64,000 bases of DNA from Halovivax gelatinilyticus (GTDB lineage Archaea > Halobacteriota > Halobacteria > Halobacteriales > Natrialbaceae): the NCBI RefSeq assembly GCF_024300625.1, contig NZ_CP101322.1:2183992-2247991 (forward strand), in the 5' to 3' direction. Shown here in pieces: positions 34,003 to 41,580 of the stretch. Position numbers and translations under genes: made by a program. Below the pieces are notes generated by a model that saw only the letters and a list, made by a program, of their open reading frames with translations, had not been told where the DNA came from and made no database searches. Position 1 is the first letter of the stretch. Every line of letters begins with the position of its first letter.

Positions 34003-34272
34003 ATGCCAGACTACAGCAATACGGGGGATAAACTCCCCGTTCGATCACGGTATCGGAATTTCGGAAACCGGACTCTCTCGCTTATTGGAGCGTCCACCCG
34101 ACTAGAGAACCGACCAACGGACCGCCTCCGGGCGCGCTGCATCCTGTGGCAAGGTGCGCGCCCGGATCCGTCCGTGGTCCCACGAAGTGAGACCATGCAA
34201 CGAAACGCACGCACGACCCTTGAGCGTACCGCTAACAGACAGTTTGACTACACTCGAAGGGGTGGCGCATGA
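34003..34272 (+). CDS. Uncertain 89-aa frame before the integrase operon
   Basis: An open frame whose TGA overlaps the ATG of the zinc-finger gene at 34269. Translated, it is basic with no recognisable domain; an internal ATG at 34195 would give a 25-aa peptide with the same ending. The upstream 33796-34002 contains no gene, only AT-rich promoter-like sequence and short repeats of GGTCCG and GACCC. The overlap is the sole support. Confidence 0.2.
   Translation: MPDYSNTGDKLPVRSRYRNFGNRTLSLIGASTRLENRPTDRLRARCILWQGARPDPSVVPRSETMQRNARTTLERTANRQFDYTRRGGA
34128..34165. repeat. 10-bp inverted repeat before the integrase
   Basis: CCGGGCGCGC (34128-34137) and GCGCGCCCGG (34156-34165) pair perfectly around an 18-base loop, with further partial pairing (CGGAC/CGTCCG) outside. 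It may be an integrase arm site, an RNA hairpin controlling the integrase message, or part of an origin. Confidence 0.4.
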
Positions 34273-34433
34273 GCGTCGAACCCGCCGAACCCGGCGAGTG
34301 CGATACCCCGCAGTGTCGTAATCGCGCGACGTCGATCACGCCGGACGGCTACGTCTGTCGAGAGTGCGTTGCGCAGCTGGCCAGTCACTACCGCGAGGCC
34401 GAACGCCGCGATCGCGCCGGCCGGGGTGAGTGA
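34269..34433 (+). CDS. 54-aa zinc-finger protein coupled to the integrase
   Basis: 54 residues (MSVEPAEPGECDTPQCRNRA, then YVCRECVAQL): a C-X4-C plus C-X2-C site. Its TGA overlaps the integrase ATG, so the integrase is translated behind it. Small zinc fingers next to integrases are seen in SNJ2-like elements as I recall, possibly acting as excision or integration helpers; not proven. Confidence 0.55.
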   Translation: MSVEPAEPGECDTPQCRNRATSITPDGYVCRECVAQLASHYREAERRDRAGRGE

Positions 34434-35482
34434 TGGGGTCGCTCGATCCCATCACACCCACCGAGGCGGTGGAGATGTATCACGAGGCGATGCGGGACGA
34501 ACACGCCGCCTCGACGCGAACCAGCGCCGTCTATCGACTCGACGCGTTCGTTCAGTTCTGCGACGAACACGAGATCGAGAACTTGAACGATCTCGACGGG
34601 CGCGACCTGATCCGATTTCGCACCTGGCGACGAGAAGGGAAGGGCGACGGTCGAACCCCGATCAAACTCGTCACCCTGAAAGGGCAACTGGCGACGCTCC
34701 GCCGGTTTCTTCGTTTCGCCGCTAACATCTCGGCGGTCGAACCGGAGCTATACGAGCAGTTGAATCTCCCGACGCTCAAGAACGGAGAGGCTGTTTCCGA
34801 GTCCACACTGAAGCCGGAGCGAGCGATCTCGATCCTTCAGTACCTCGAACGGGCGAAACCCGCGTCACGGGACCACATCATCGTGATGCTACTCTGGCGA
34901 ACGGGCGCTCGAACCGGTGGAATTCGAGCGCTTGACCTTCGCGACCTGGATCTCGACGGATCACACCCGCGACTCGCGGGGCCGGCGATCCACTTCGTTC
35001 ACCGGCCAGAGACCGACACCCCGCTGAAAAACCACGATCAGGGGACGCGATGGAACCGCATCAGCGACTCGACGGCTCGGTATCTCAAAGATTACGTCGA
35101 GTACCACCGGCCGGACACGACGGACAGCCACGGGCGCGAGCCGCTTCTCGCGACGAGTCACGGCCGGATCGTGGGGAACACGATTCGAACCGCGCTGTAC
35201 CGGGTTACGCGGCCGTGCTGGCGCGGTGAGCCGTGTCCGCACGACAAGGACCCGGACACGTGCGAGGCCACCTACCTCGATCACGCGAGTAAGTGCCCGT
35301 CTGCACGATCACCGCACGACGTTCGTAGCGGTCGAGTGACCTACTACCGGCGCGAGGATGTCCCCCGTCGGATCGTTCAGGATCGGCTCAACGCGAGCGA
35401 GGATATTCTCGACCGGCATTACGACCGCCGGAGCGACCGCGAGCAGGCAGAACAGCGCAGCAACCACCTTCCAGACCTATGA
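34433..35482 (+). CDS. int: Tyrosine integrase of the provirus
   Basis: 349 residues. An N-terminal SAM-like core-binding domain (TEAVEMYHEAMRDEHAASTR, then LATLRRFLRFA) precedes the catalytic domain. Catalytic residues: Arg in WRTGARTGGIRALDL (about 160), HDVR in SPHDVRSGRV (about 294-297) and Tyr in ILDRHYDRRS (about 328). A Cys cluster (CWRGEPCPHDKDPDTC) lies between them. It is placed next to attR, 174 bases away, and would catalyse recombination at the tRNA-Arg T arm. ATG 34433 is coupled to the small zinc-finger gene. Confidence 0.88.
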   Translation: MGSLDPITPTEAVEMYHEAMRDEHAASTRTSAVYRLDAFVQFCDEHEIENLNDLDGRDLIRFRTWRREGKGDGRTPIKLVTLKGQLATLRRFLRFAANISAVEPELYEQLNLPTLKNGEAVSESTLKPERAISILQYLERAKPASRDHIIVMLLWRTGARTGGIRALDLRDLDLDGSHPRLAGPAIHFVHRPETDTPLKNHDQGTRWNRISDSTARYLKDYVEYHRPDTTDSHGREPLLATSHGRIVGNTIRTALYRVTRPCWRGEPCPHDKDPDTCEATYLDHASKCPSARSPHDVRSGRVTYYRREDVPRRIVQDRLNASEDILDRHYDRRSDREQAEQRSNHLPDL

Positions 35483-35655
35483 AATTCATGAACGCGAAAC
35501 CGTACGTCGAAAATCGCCGCATAGCAGGCACCCATCGTGCCCGTTCAGCCGGCGAACGATTGTGAGTCGTCCTGATCGGACCTCGTGGGATTCGAATTAG
35601 GGAAGTCGCAGCCCGGGAGCGCAGCGAAGCGAGCACCCCGGACCGTCTTCACGTC

Positions 35656-35671
35656 GTTCGAATCCCATCGT
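35656..35671 (+). other. attR core
   Basis: Exact copy of the 16-base core GTTCGAATCCCATCGT from tRNA-Arg (16260-16275). After it the sequence (TGCCGG) no longer matches the acceptor stem except for an inserted base. Confidence 0.8.
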
Positions 35672-35705
35672 TGCCGGCTCAAGGTTGTCGATTTCCAGGG
35701 CCCCG

Positions 35706-35949
35706 TTATCGCTTCTCGTCGATCCACCGACACCAGTCGTAAAAGTCATTGGCACCGCACTGGTCGGCGATCGAGCGGAGTGTCCCGATCGTGATTTCGT
35801 CATGCTGGGGAACATCGACCAGGCGAACTTCGCCCGTTTCGGGGTGTTCGTATCGCAGACGGGCGTGACTGCCGGCGAGAGACGGGCTGATACTCGAACG
35901 ATCGTAGTACTTTCACGACCTCACGCCCGGAAAAGGTGGTTCGAACCAT
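35706..35949 (-). pseudogene. hicA: Frameshifted hicA toxin gene
   Basis: Two frames together give a HicA-type dsRBD-like RNase: MVRTTFSGREVVKVLRSFEY in the first frame, then SHARLRYEHPETGEVRLVDV in the next, ending FYDWCRWIDEKR. The SxHxR catalytic strand is present. The reading shifts at about 35868, between CGCCGG and CAGTCAC, where homologues have GGS or GGN; 2 bases appear to be missing. Length 244 (not a multiple of 3) agrees. It follows hicB with a 3-base gap. A sequencing error is the main alternative. Confidence 0.7.
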
Positions 35950-35952
35950 CCG

Positions 35953-36228
35953 TCACCGCATGAATTCGGGATAGTCGTCTGGTTCGACAGTCTTGAGATC
36001 GTCGGGATCGATATCGAGTTCGTCGCGGAGAAAGCCATCGGGATCGTCGATCGGTTCGCCCTCTCCTTCGTGGAGTTGTATCACCTCGGCGAGCTGGGTG
36101 AGCGCTTCCGCTCGGGTGTCACCGCCGCGAGCGAGCCCGGTTTCGAGATCCTTGGCAGTCACTGTGCCGTCGGATTCGTAATAGAATTCGACGCCCTCGG
36201 CGTCGTTTCCCTGAGTCGTGCTCGACAT
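35953..36228 (-). CDS. hicB: HicB-type antitoxin
   Basis: 91 residues starting MSSTTQGNDAEGVEFYYESD. The half-RNase-H HicB fold is visible (GTVTAKDLETGLARGGDTRA, then EALTQLAEVIQLHEGEGEP), with a helical acidic tail (DDLKTVEPDDYPEFMR). It would neutralise HicA, encoded directly downstream but frameshifted. The ATG at 36228 gives the normal length; the longer upstream frame is poor coding sequence. Confidence 0.8.
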   Translation of the reverse strand: MSSTTQGNDAEGVEFYYESDGTVTAKDLETGLARGGDTRAEALTQLAEVIQLHEGEGEPIDDPDGFLRDELDIDPDDLKTVEPDDYPEFMR

Positions 36229-36268
36229 GACCGGTGATACGCGCAGGTGGCAGATAAGCGTTCGTCCG

Positions 36269-36451
36269 TCACTCGTCGCGCTCGGGGACTTGACGAAGGT
36301 GGAGTCGAAGCGCTTCGGCCAGGTTTTCGAGCGCCTCGACCTTCGTTTTTCCTTGACTGGCAACCCCGGTATCTTCGTCCGTTGTGACGAACCAGCCGTC
36401 GCTACGCGTGACGGTTCGTCTCGTCGGTCGTGTCGCGTTGGGGTTGGTCAC
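36269..36451 (-). CDS. Second HicB-like protein, 60 aa
   Basis: 60 residues ending GKTKVEALENLAEALRLHLR. DGWFVTTDEDTGVASQG shares the HicB strand-turn-helix with the orphan at 10,072 (TGISSQG). It lies 40 bases upstream of the intact hicB, and no separate hicA is beside it. Possibly a duplicated antitoxin. Confidence 0.6.
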   Translation of the reverse strand: MTNPNATRPTRRTVTRSDGWFVTTDEDTGVASQGKTKVEALENLAEALRLHLRQVPERDE

Positions 36452-36478
36452 ACATTGCTACTGTTACGCCGGTGACGG

Positions 36479-37036
36479 TTACGCGCCAGCGCAGTGGACG
36501 AATCTGCCGGCTTCTCGCGGGTCTGCAGGGTCTCCATCTCCCTCGGTGACCGTCCGCCGGATCCAGTCTGGCGTGATCGCGTATTTCGCGACGAACACGC
36601 CGGAGGTTCCTTCAGCCCTAGACCCATCGTCGTATTCGATTTCGTCGAAGTAATCGTACTCGAGCCGGACGACGGCCCAGTTTGGCCCCGAATCGGTGGT
36701 CTCGACCGGTCCACCCAGACCGAAGCCGGCGAGAGATTCTCCGCGTACTCGGACTTGTTCGTTACCCACGTACGCCTCCTCGAAGGTTTCGACGTACTCG
36801 TGACGTTCCTCCTCGGATGTGGGGTCCGGTGGATCGGGATACTCGAACGGTGAGACAGCGACGTCCGATTCGGGTTCCGGTGGATCCGGAAGCCTGGCCG
36901 TCCGTCGACACTCGACGCTCGACGGATCCCACTCGTTGTCCCTACTGAAGTAGCCGAATCCGTCGAGACAACCAGCGACACCGCTGATGCAGACGGCGGT
37001 CGTACTGGCGAGGAGGGAGCGTCGCTTCACATCCAA
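36479..37036 (-). CDS. Tat lipoprotein of unknown function
   Basis: 185 residues starting MDVKRRSLLASTTAVCISGV, then the lipobox GVAGC (Cys about 22). This is the haloarchaeal Tat-lipobox arrangement. The mature part is acidic with DPPEPESD repeats and an alpha/beta domain (VRVRGESLAGFGLGG). No family recognised. It lies between the HicB-like gene and small membrane proteins in the accessory region. Confidence 0.7.
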   Translation of the reverse strand: MDVKRRSLLASTTAVCISGVAGCLDGFGYFSRDNEWDPSSVECRRTARLPDPPEPESDVAVSPFEYPDPPDPTSEEERHEYVETFEEAYVGNEQVRVRGESLAGFGLGGPVETTDSGPNWAVVRLEYDYFDEIEYDDGSRAEGTSGVFVAKYAITPDWIRRTVTEGDGDPADPREAGRFVHCAGA

Positions 37037-37152
37037 TATGGATGTAAGATGAATAAATGGGCACTGGTACGATAGTTACACTTCAGTACGATACGATCCT
37101 GTTCTCACACCGTTCTGCCAATTCACCGCCGATGACCGTGCTGCGTTCGCGG

Positions 37153-37362
37153 TCACGAGGTGATCGTTTCGAGAATCGCTTCCATCGTAACGACGAGCCT
37201 GTACAGGTAATTCATCACGACCAGTCCCAATCCGATCCAAAACCACGTGACAGTGACCCCCGGATCACCTAATTCCATACCGTCGTAGAGACCGATTAGT
37301 GCGAAGGTAGCGAGTATCCCGATTGGAACTTCTGGTGAGTGGGTTCTCTGCGTTACGGACAT
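37153..37362 (-). CDS. Two-TM small membrane protein
   Basis: 69 residues with hydrophobic helices IGILATFALIGLYDGMEL and TVTWFWIGLGLVVMNYLYRL. No family recognised. An AT-rich promoter region lies upstream (37363-37430). Confidence 0.5.
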   Translation of the reverse strand: MSVTQRTHSPEVPIGILATFALIGLYDGMELGDPGVTVTWFWIGLGLVVMNYLYRLVVTMEAILETITS

Positions 37363-37566
37363 GAATTCACGTCCGGTACAGTCTCCATAAAAACCAGTAA
37401 TTTACCGGATGCGAACGAACCGCAAGGGATCACCGAGGCACTCTTACTGAAAGTGGTAAGCTACGACGTCTAACTCCCGTCCATGGAGGGATGTTAGTGT
37501 ACTTGAACTCGAGAGGTGAATTTGTAACACGAAGAATTATGTTAACCCGATGAAAATTCGTGTCCG

Positions 37567-37800
37567 ATGGTACTCACTCCATTTCGAGTTTACAGCGGAA
37601 TTGGCGTTATTCTTGTCATAATCGGTATCGTGATGCTGTTCTATGGGCACGATGGTTTGCAGCAATACGACTCGATGTCTGGTGATTTCGCTCGTGCCGT
37701 TTCAGAGTCTCATCAGGAACAGTATGAACAGTATTGGTGGATTCGAACGATTGGCGGTGTTATTGCCGTCCTCGGGTTAGGTGAAATAGTAGCAAACTAA
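37567..37800 (+). CDS. Two-TM small membrane protein
   Basis: 77 residues starting MVLTPFRVYSGIGVILVIIG, a TM helix, then a hydrophilic loop (MSGDFARAVSESHQEQYEQ) and a second TM (WWIRTIGGVIAVLGLGEIV). Lower GC than surrounding genes. Typical small haloarchaeal membrane protein without assigned role. Confidence 0.55.
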   Translation: MVLTPFRVYSGIGVILVIIGIVMLFYGHDGLQQYDSMSGDFARAVSESHQEQYEQYWWIRTIGGVIAVLGLGEIVAN

Positions 37801-37992
37801 TTCCTAACAGATCGTCACTGGTCGTGATCGTTGTCTGTTCCGTTCTTCGACAATCTATATCATCGTGCCAGCGAAGGTGCGGGAGTTTCTTCGCTTTCGC
37901 TATGTTGTCGCTATCGCACACGTAGCCTGCCTGTGTTCCCGGAAGACAAAACAGTGCCAGCCGTCCAATGTGCTTCCACTCTATGTTGATGC

Positions 37993-38477
37993 CGTCACCC
38001 CCCAGAAATTATTTACTCTCCAACCGCTATTAGCCGCATGGAAGCCACGCTCCGACGCACGCGCGGGGACGTTCGAGAAATGTCCCGGGTGGAACCAGCA
38101 CCCGAGACGTGGCTTCCGAAAACCTGGAGCGGTTTTCAGTTGCCATGTTACGCTACAAACCTTCGAGACAAAAAGGTCTCGCACGCCTGCGGTACCGACA
38201 GCGAACGCTACGTCCGGTCGAAATCGAATATTCCAAACCGATACAGTCGGAGGCTCGCCCATGACCGACAACCCGTTCTGCTACCGGTGTAACGACTCGC
38301 TCGACGGGCGACACTGGATTCGCCTCACGACGGAGCACCGTGGCGCGGTCGCCGACAACTACCGCGACGTCGAACGATTAGTCTGTCCCGACTGTCTGGC
38401 CGGGATCGGGCTGCTCGAGATCGATCCGGAGTGGGACGACCAAAAGCCGGATCCGGAGTCGGTCGTGGCCCCGGACC
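37993..38477 (+). repeat. Copy 1 of a 485-bp duplicated cassette
   Basis: Starts at CGTCACCC before an AAATTATTTA promoter-like box and runs through the small ORF 38145-38264 and the zinc-finger gene to GAGTCGGTCGT. Copy 2 is at 41581-42061. Both copies share the internal GAGAC-AAAAA-GTCTC hairpin and nearly identical coding regions, with clustered indels near the 5' part. The copies are 3.6 kb apart in the same orientation. Confidence 0.85.
38145..38264 (+). CDS. 39-aa basic peptide gene, copy 1
   Basis: 39 residues starting MLRYKPSRQKGLARLRYRQR and ending SEARP. Its TGA overlaps the ATG of the zinc-finger gene. The other copy (41735-41854) keeps the same length, frame and the ATGA junction, and 20-odd of 39 residues are identical (RYRQRTLRPVE centre), which argues that the peptide is selected. 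Alternatively the conservation reflects an RNA hairpin (GAGACAAAAAGGTCTC). Confidence 0.45.
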   Translation: MLRYKPSRQKGLARLRYRQRTLRPVEIEYSKPIQSEARP

Positions 38478-38497
38478 GCCTATTCGATCGTTTGTAG
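38261..38497 (+). CDS. Small zinc-finger protein, copy 1
   Basis: 78 residues starting MTDNPFCYRCNDSL, with C-X2-C near the N-terminus and a second pair CPDC (about residue 42-45), then an acidic tail DPEWDDQKPDPESVV. A two-pair zinc ribbon that haloarchaea carry in many copies, probably a small regulator. Coupled to the upstream 39-aa ORF by ATGA. Intact, unlike copy 2. Confidence 0.7.
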   Translation: MTDNPFCYRCNDSLDGRHWIRLTTEHRGAVADNYRDVERLVCPDCLAGIGLLEIDPEWDDQKPDPESVVAPDRLFDRL

Positions 38498-38667
38498 ACG
38501 ATTGACGAGGACGCTCACACAAGCTCCGAGATCATCCCTCTACGTCCCACAATCCGCGTGCTGAATAGAGAACGCGTATCTCGAACGAAGCAGCTGCAGA
38601 TTCGATCTGTTTGGACGGGTCGATAGAGGTGGCTTAATTTGCGATATGAGTGTCTTGGGGCATTGTG

Positions 38668-39000
38668 CTATCGGCCTATGAGTCCCAGTATCCGTCTGCG
38701 AGCGTCCTCGGCTGAGTCATATGTTTGGTCATCGGTCGAAGAGAGTACGTCCTCCAGGGGTTTCTTGCCGCCCTGAGTTTGAAGTTCGTAATCGCCGTAG
38801 GCCGCAACCAACTCAGTTGTCGTGGTTGGATAGTCGTGCGATTTGAGCCATTCGTCAAGATCACCAAGCCGCACGCTTTCGTCATCATACAGCGGTTCCT
38901 TTTCATCGCCGCGGGCTTGAGCCTCCTCTAATTCTCGCTCACGCTGGCGATTCTCTTTACGATCTGCTTGCTCGTCCCGGCCCTGTTTATCATCTGCCAT
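38668..39000 (-). CDS. DUF5789 family protein
   Basis: 110 residues starting MADDKQGRDEQADRKENRQR. A charged helix (ERELEEAQARGDEKEPL) precedes LGDLDEWLKSHDYPTTTTEL and YGDYELQTQGGKKPLEDVLS. This is the pattern of the haloarchaeal DUF5789 family, function unknown. ATG 39000 is used because the family begins MADDKQGRD. Monocistronic. Confidence 0.75.
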   Translation of the reverse strand: MADDKQGRDEQADRKENRQRERELEEAQARGDEKEPLYDDESVRLGDLDEWLKSHDYPTTTTELVAAYGDYELQTQGGKKPLEDVLSSTDDQTYDSAEDARRRILGLIGR

Positions 39001-39229
39001 ATACAACAGTAGGAGATCCAGCCGAATATAACTCTCGGCGGTTGGTTTGCAGAGACATTCTCACAGCCGATCAAGCACCGTTTAGAGCACATAACGCAGT
39101 CCCCGGGCTAACTACAACCTCTACATTCAGCAGGCGACTTTTGGTATAGTTCGGATAAATCGGTAGCCGCTTCGGTAACTGCTTGCCCTTTCGGACTCGT
39201 CCCAAGATTGTCGATTTCCCTGGACCCGT

Positions 39230-39360
39230 TATCGATTTTCGTCGATCCACGACACCAGGTCTCGACTCTTCCGCTCAATACTTTTCGGCAAAATATTGGA
39301 GTCTCCTCACGGATCCGATCGTGTATCGGAACCGAGATGAGGCGCATCTCTCGGCGTACC
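39230..39360 (-). pseudogene. Decayed second hicA fragment
   Basis: On the minus strand the fragments MRLISVPIHDRI, then a GTL-like stretch QYFAEKY, then SWIDENR* can be picked out across three frames. They line up with hicA at 35706 (EVRLVDVPQHDEI ... CRWIDEKR). Bases 39206-39262 repeat 35686-35740, including the shared post-stop sequence. The coding frame is broken at least twice. Confidence 0.55.
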
Positions 39361-39432
39361 TCCGTGCTTATAGATCGGTACAAAATGGGCCAGCGGATAT
39401 CCATTCGGTCACTCTTCGTAATCGTCGGCATG

Positions 39433-39720
39433 ATGGCCCATGTGGAGTCGAATGCTGTCGCGATTCTATACCCTATATGCCACTTTTCAATTGGGACGAG
39501 GAACTGCCTAGGAATAGAAAATTGATTTGAAGCAATGTAGATGATGGCAATAAAATGATAAACATAATATTGATAATGGCATAATATGGATATTATACAA
39601 TTCGCAATATATCTATAACCAATATTTGATATGTAGCATATTAATATCTTGTCCTATATATAAATTACATCCTCCCACTACCGAAAACTATACAATAGTA
39701 ATAAAGAATGTTAGTCTTGT
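39433..39720 (+). other. AT-rich gap before the Tat-exported protein
   Basis: A 288-base stretch of roughly 30 percent GC upstream of the gene at 39721. It contains TATA-like runs (ATATATAAATTA near 39656) but no credible frame. It probably holds the promoter of the exported protein gene, of foreign composition. Confidence 0.4.
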
Positions 39721-40530
39721 ATGTCAAAAACTAATCGAAGAACGGTACTCAAATCGGTTGTCACTTCCAGTGGTGTCGTAGGGAGTATTGGATCGACTCA
39801 GGTGTTCAGCGTAGATACTGGCCAGAAAGATTCGCCGGGTACAACAATCAAACTTGACGAAACCGAACCTGGACCTCAATCCGAATGGGAAGAGCTGGCC
39901 AATGAGGCTCCGACGCTCACCGGGGCTGATGGACGCTATGACTACCTAAATTATAATGGTCATTGGACGTGGGAATTTGATGAAAGCGTTAATTGTGGCT
40001 GGGGAAATAGTGGCTCAGGAGATGGTAAACATATCATCACATGTTATGAAGCGGTTGATGCCGATGGTAGTATTCTGAGAGACGGTGCCGGAAATTATCA
40101 CTACATAATTGAGATGTGGGCAACTGCAGAAGGTGATAGTATTTGGGCATGCCCTTCTCTGTACATTGAGAAGTTACAGGCGGAAATATCAACAGACAGT
40201 AATGGGGGTGCAGTGTTCCAGTCGAGAGATCCCATCAACCGTACTTCTGTAAATGATGAGCGTATTGCTGTCAGTGAAGGTCACACTGTTGGAGGCATTT
40301 CGTACAATGCTGATAGCGTAGTAAGATTCAATGACGGCACATTCGGTCCAACAGATTGGGTGCCAGGTCCGGCAGGGACATATACCGTAAATTGGGAGGG
40401 AAGCGAGACCGAGAGAACTGATATGGTTGCGTATGTACGTTTGACCAGTAGCTGTAAAATCAAATTCAAGAACGGCGGTTGTAATAGCGGTCTAGAATGG
40501 ACTGTTTGGGGAATCTACAACTATTCCTGA
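39721..40530 (+). CDS. Tat-exported protein of unknown function, AT-rich gene
   Basis: 269 residues. The start MSKTNRRTVLKSVVTSSG is a twin-arginine signal. The mature part is Gly/Asn/Trp-rich (YNGHWTWEFDESVNCGWGN, then WACPSLYIEKLQ, EWTVWGIYNYS) with paired Cys, a beta-sandwich-like secreted protein. GC is about 43 percent against about 60 around it, a sign of transfer. A peptide antibiotic (halocin) precursor was considered but nothing proves it. Possible secreted adhesin or toxin. Confidence 0.6.
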   Translation: MSKTNRRTVLKSVVTSSGVVGSIGSTQVFSVDTGQKDSPGTTIKLDETEPGPQSEWEELANEAPTLTGADGRYDYLNYNGHWTWEFDESVNCGWGNSGSGDGKHIITCYEAVDADGSILRDGAGNYHYIIEMWATAEGDSIWACPSLYIEKLQAEISTDSNGGAVFQSRDPINRTSVNDERIAVSEGHTVGGISYNADSVVRFNDGTFGPTDWVPGPAGTYTVNWEGSETERTDMVAYVRLTSSCKIKFKNGGCNSGLEWTVWGIYNYS

Positions 40531-40755
40531 ATAGAATTGTTTAAAAGTTTGCAGGCAACCGCCCCTAATTGTCAATAAATTAATTTAGTTACACTGAATA
40601 GCGGTGGTTTGTTACGATATCTGACATTCGTAAGCCGATACACCGTCTGGGACTGCTAATCCTCAGAGGTAGCTCAAATATATCGGACTCATCGACAGTT
40701 ATTCATTTCAGTGGTTTACATAACGCTAAATATCCTGCGTCCCATACACAGAATT

Positions 40756-41439
40756 ATGGTAAGCAACCGGAATAATTCCGTCAAATGGTCCAGACGGAAA
40801 ACACTCGCAGCAACGAGTACTGTCGCTATTGGAAGTTTGGCTGGTTGCGTATCAGGGACACAATCCCTCGATCGGGTTATTAAATTGCCATTTGTTCGCT
40901 TAGTAAATCAAGACCGTGATGCAGAATGCACTTTCGATATAACACTAACTGATGATAATGATGAAATTATTAACACTGCCTATGAGGGTGTTCCGCCAGC
41001 AAGGGCACCAATGTCTCTGCTAGTTACGGCTGGTGGCCGGCTTCACTTTGGGACATTACCTGGCAATACTGGCGTCGATACCGATAGATGGGAACAGCAA
41101 CTGCCCGAGGTTCATACCATTGTGTCAAATCGACAATCATCGATTGATCGATATGAACTCGTTCTTCGGGTCTCTCCACCGGATAAATTAGAGACGCTCG
41201 ATCTATGGGAGGAACTTAGTAGACTCGAGGATGATCGACGGAAAGTCAAAGACAACTCAGTTGCCGGATTGTCTATCGAAGCAGCCGGAAACCTCACGGG
41301 CACCAAATTTCATGTATTTGAAACGAATGAAGAAAAGGAGCTGCTGGAGGAGTTTCTTGATGCAGAACAGCGGCGACAGGAACACCGTGACAAATTTGGA
41401 GAAGAGTCAGTTGAGGACTCACCATTCGTCTCGGACTAA
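40756..41439 (+). CDS. Tat lipoprotein of unknown function
   Basis: 227 residues starting MVSNRNNSVKWSRRKTLAAT, then GSLAGC (lipobox Cys). Mature part alpha/beta with an acidic helical tail (EELLDAEQRRQEHRD-like). Haloarchaeal Tat lipoprotein, no family recognised. ATG 40756 is preferred to 40711 because the Tat RR then lies 11 residues from the start. AT-rich like its neighbour. Confidence 0.6.
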   Translation: MVSNRNNSVKWSRRKTLAATSTVAIGSLAGCVSGTQSLDRVIKLPFVRLVNQDRDAECTFDITLTDDNDEIINTAYEGVPPARAPMSLLVTAGGRLHFGTLPGNTGVDTDRWEQQLPEVHTIVSNRQSSIDRYELVLRVSPPDKLETLDLWEELSRLEDDRRKVKDNSVAGLSIEAAGNLTGTKFHVFETNEEKELLEEFLDAEQRRQEHRDKFGEESVEDSPFVSD

Positions 41440-41580
41440 TCCTACTTCTGTGAAACCTGCGAAATATCGACTGATTCCCTCCTTGGTACCAGCTCCCACG
41501 AACGTACAGTTAGCCTGACAGGGTCGCTGGTAGATGAGACAGTACCAATCACCCAAAGCGACTTCGTATTTTTGTATACA

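Larger units (their letters stand above)
16260..35671. mobile_element. Integrated provirus, betapleolipovirus-like
   Basis: A 19.4-kb block between a 16-bp direct repeat of the tRNA-Arg 3' end (16260-16275 and 35656-35671). It contains a tyrosine integrase at the right end, a leftward membrane/spike/ATPase operon in the order typical of pleolipoviruses, a rightward early operon, a winged-helix replication-protein candidate and two regulators. The order of small membrane protein, spike, membrane protein and ATPase, plus the temperate tRNA-integrating lifestyle, resembles SNJ2-type betapleolipoviruses; that comparison is from memory. The AT-rich module 21,201-24,206 and the pilins are probable cargo. 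Confidence 0.82.

Noticed and set aside
37865-38497. 210-codon frame running into the zinc-finger gene
   Set aside because: The upstream part is in low-quality sequence across the promoter and duplicates poorly; the ATG at 38261 is preceded by a coupled ORF and is conserved in copy 2.
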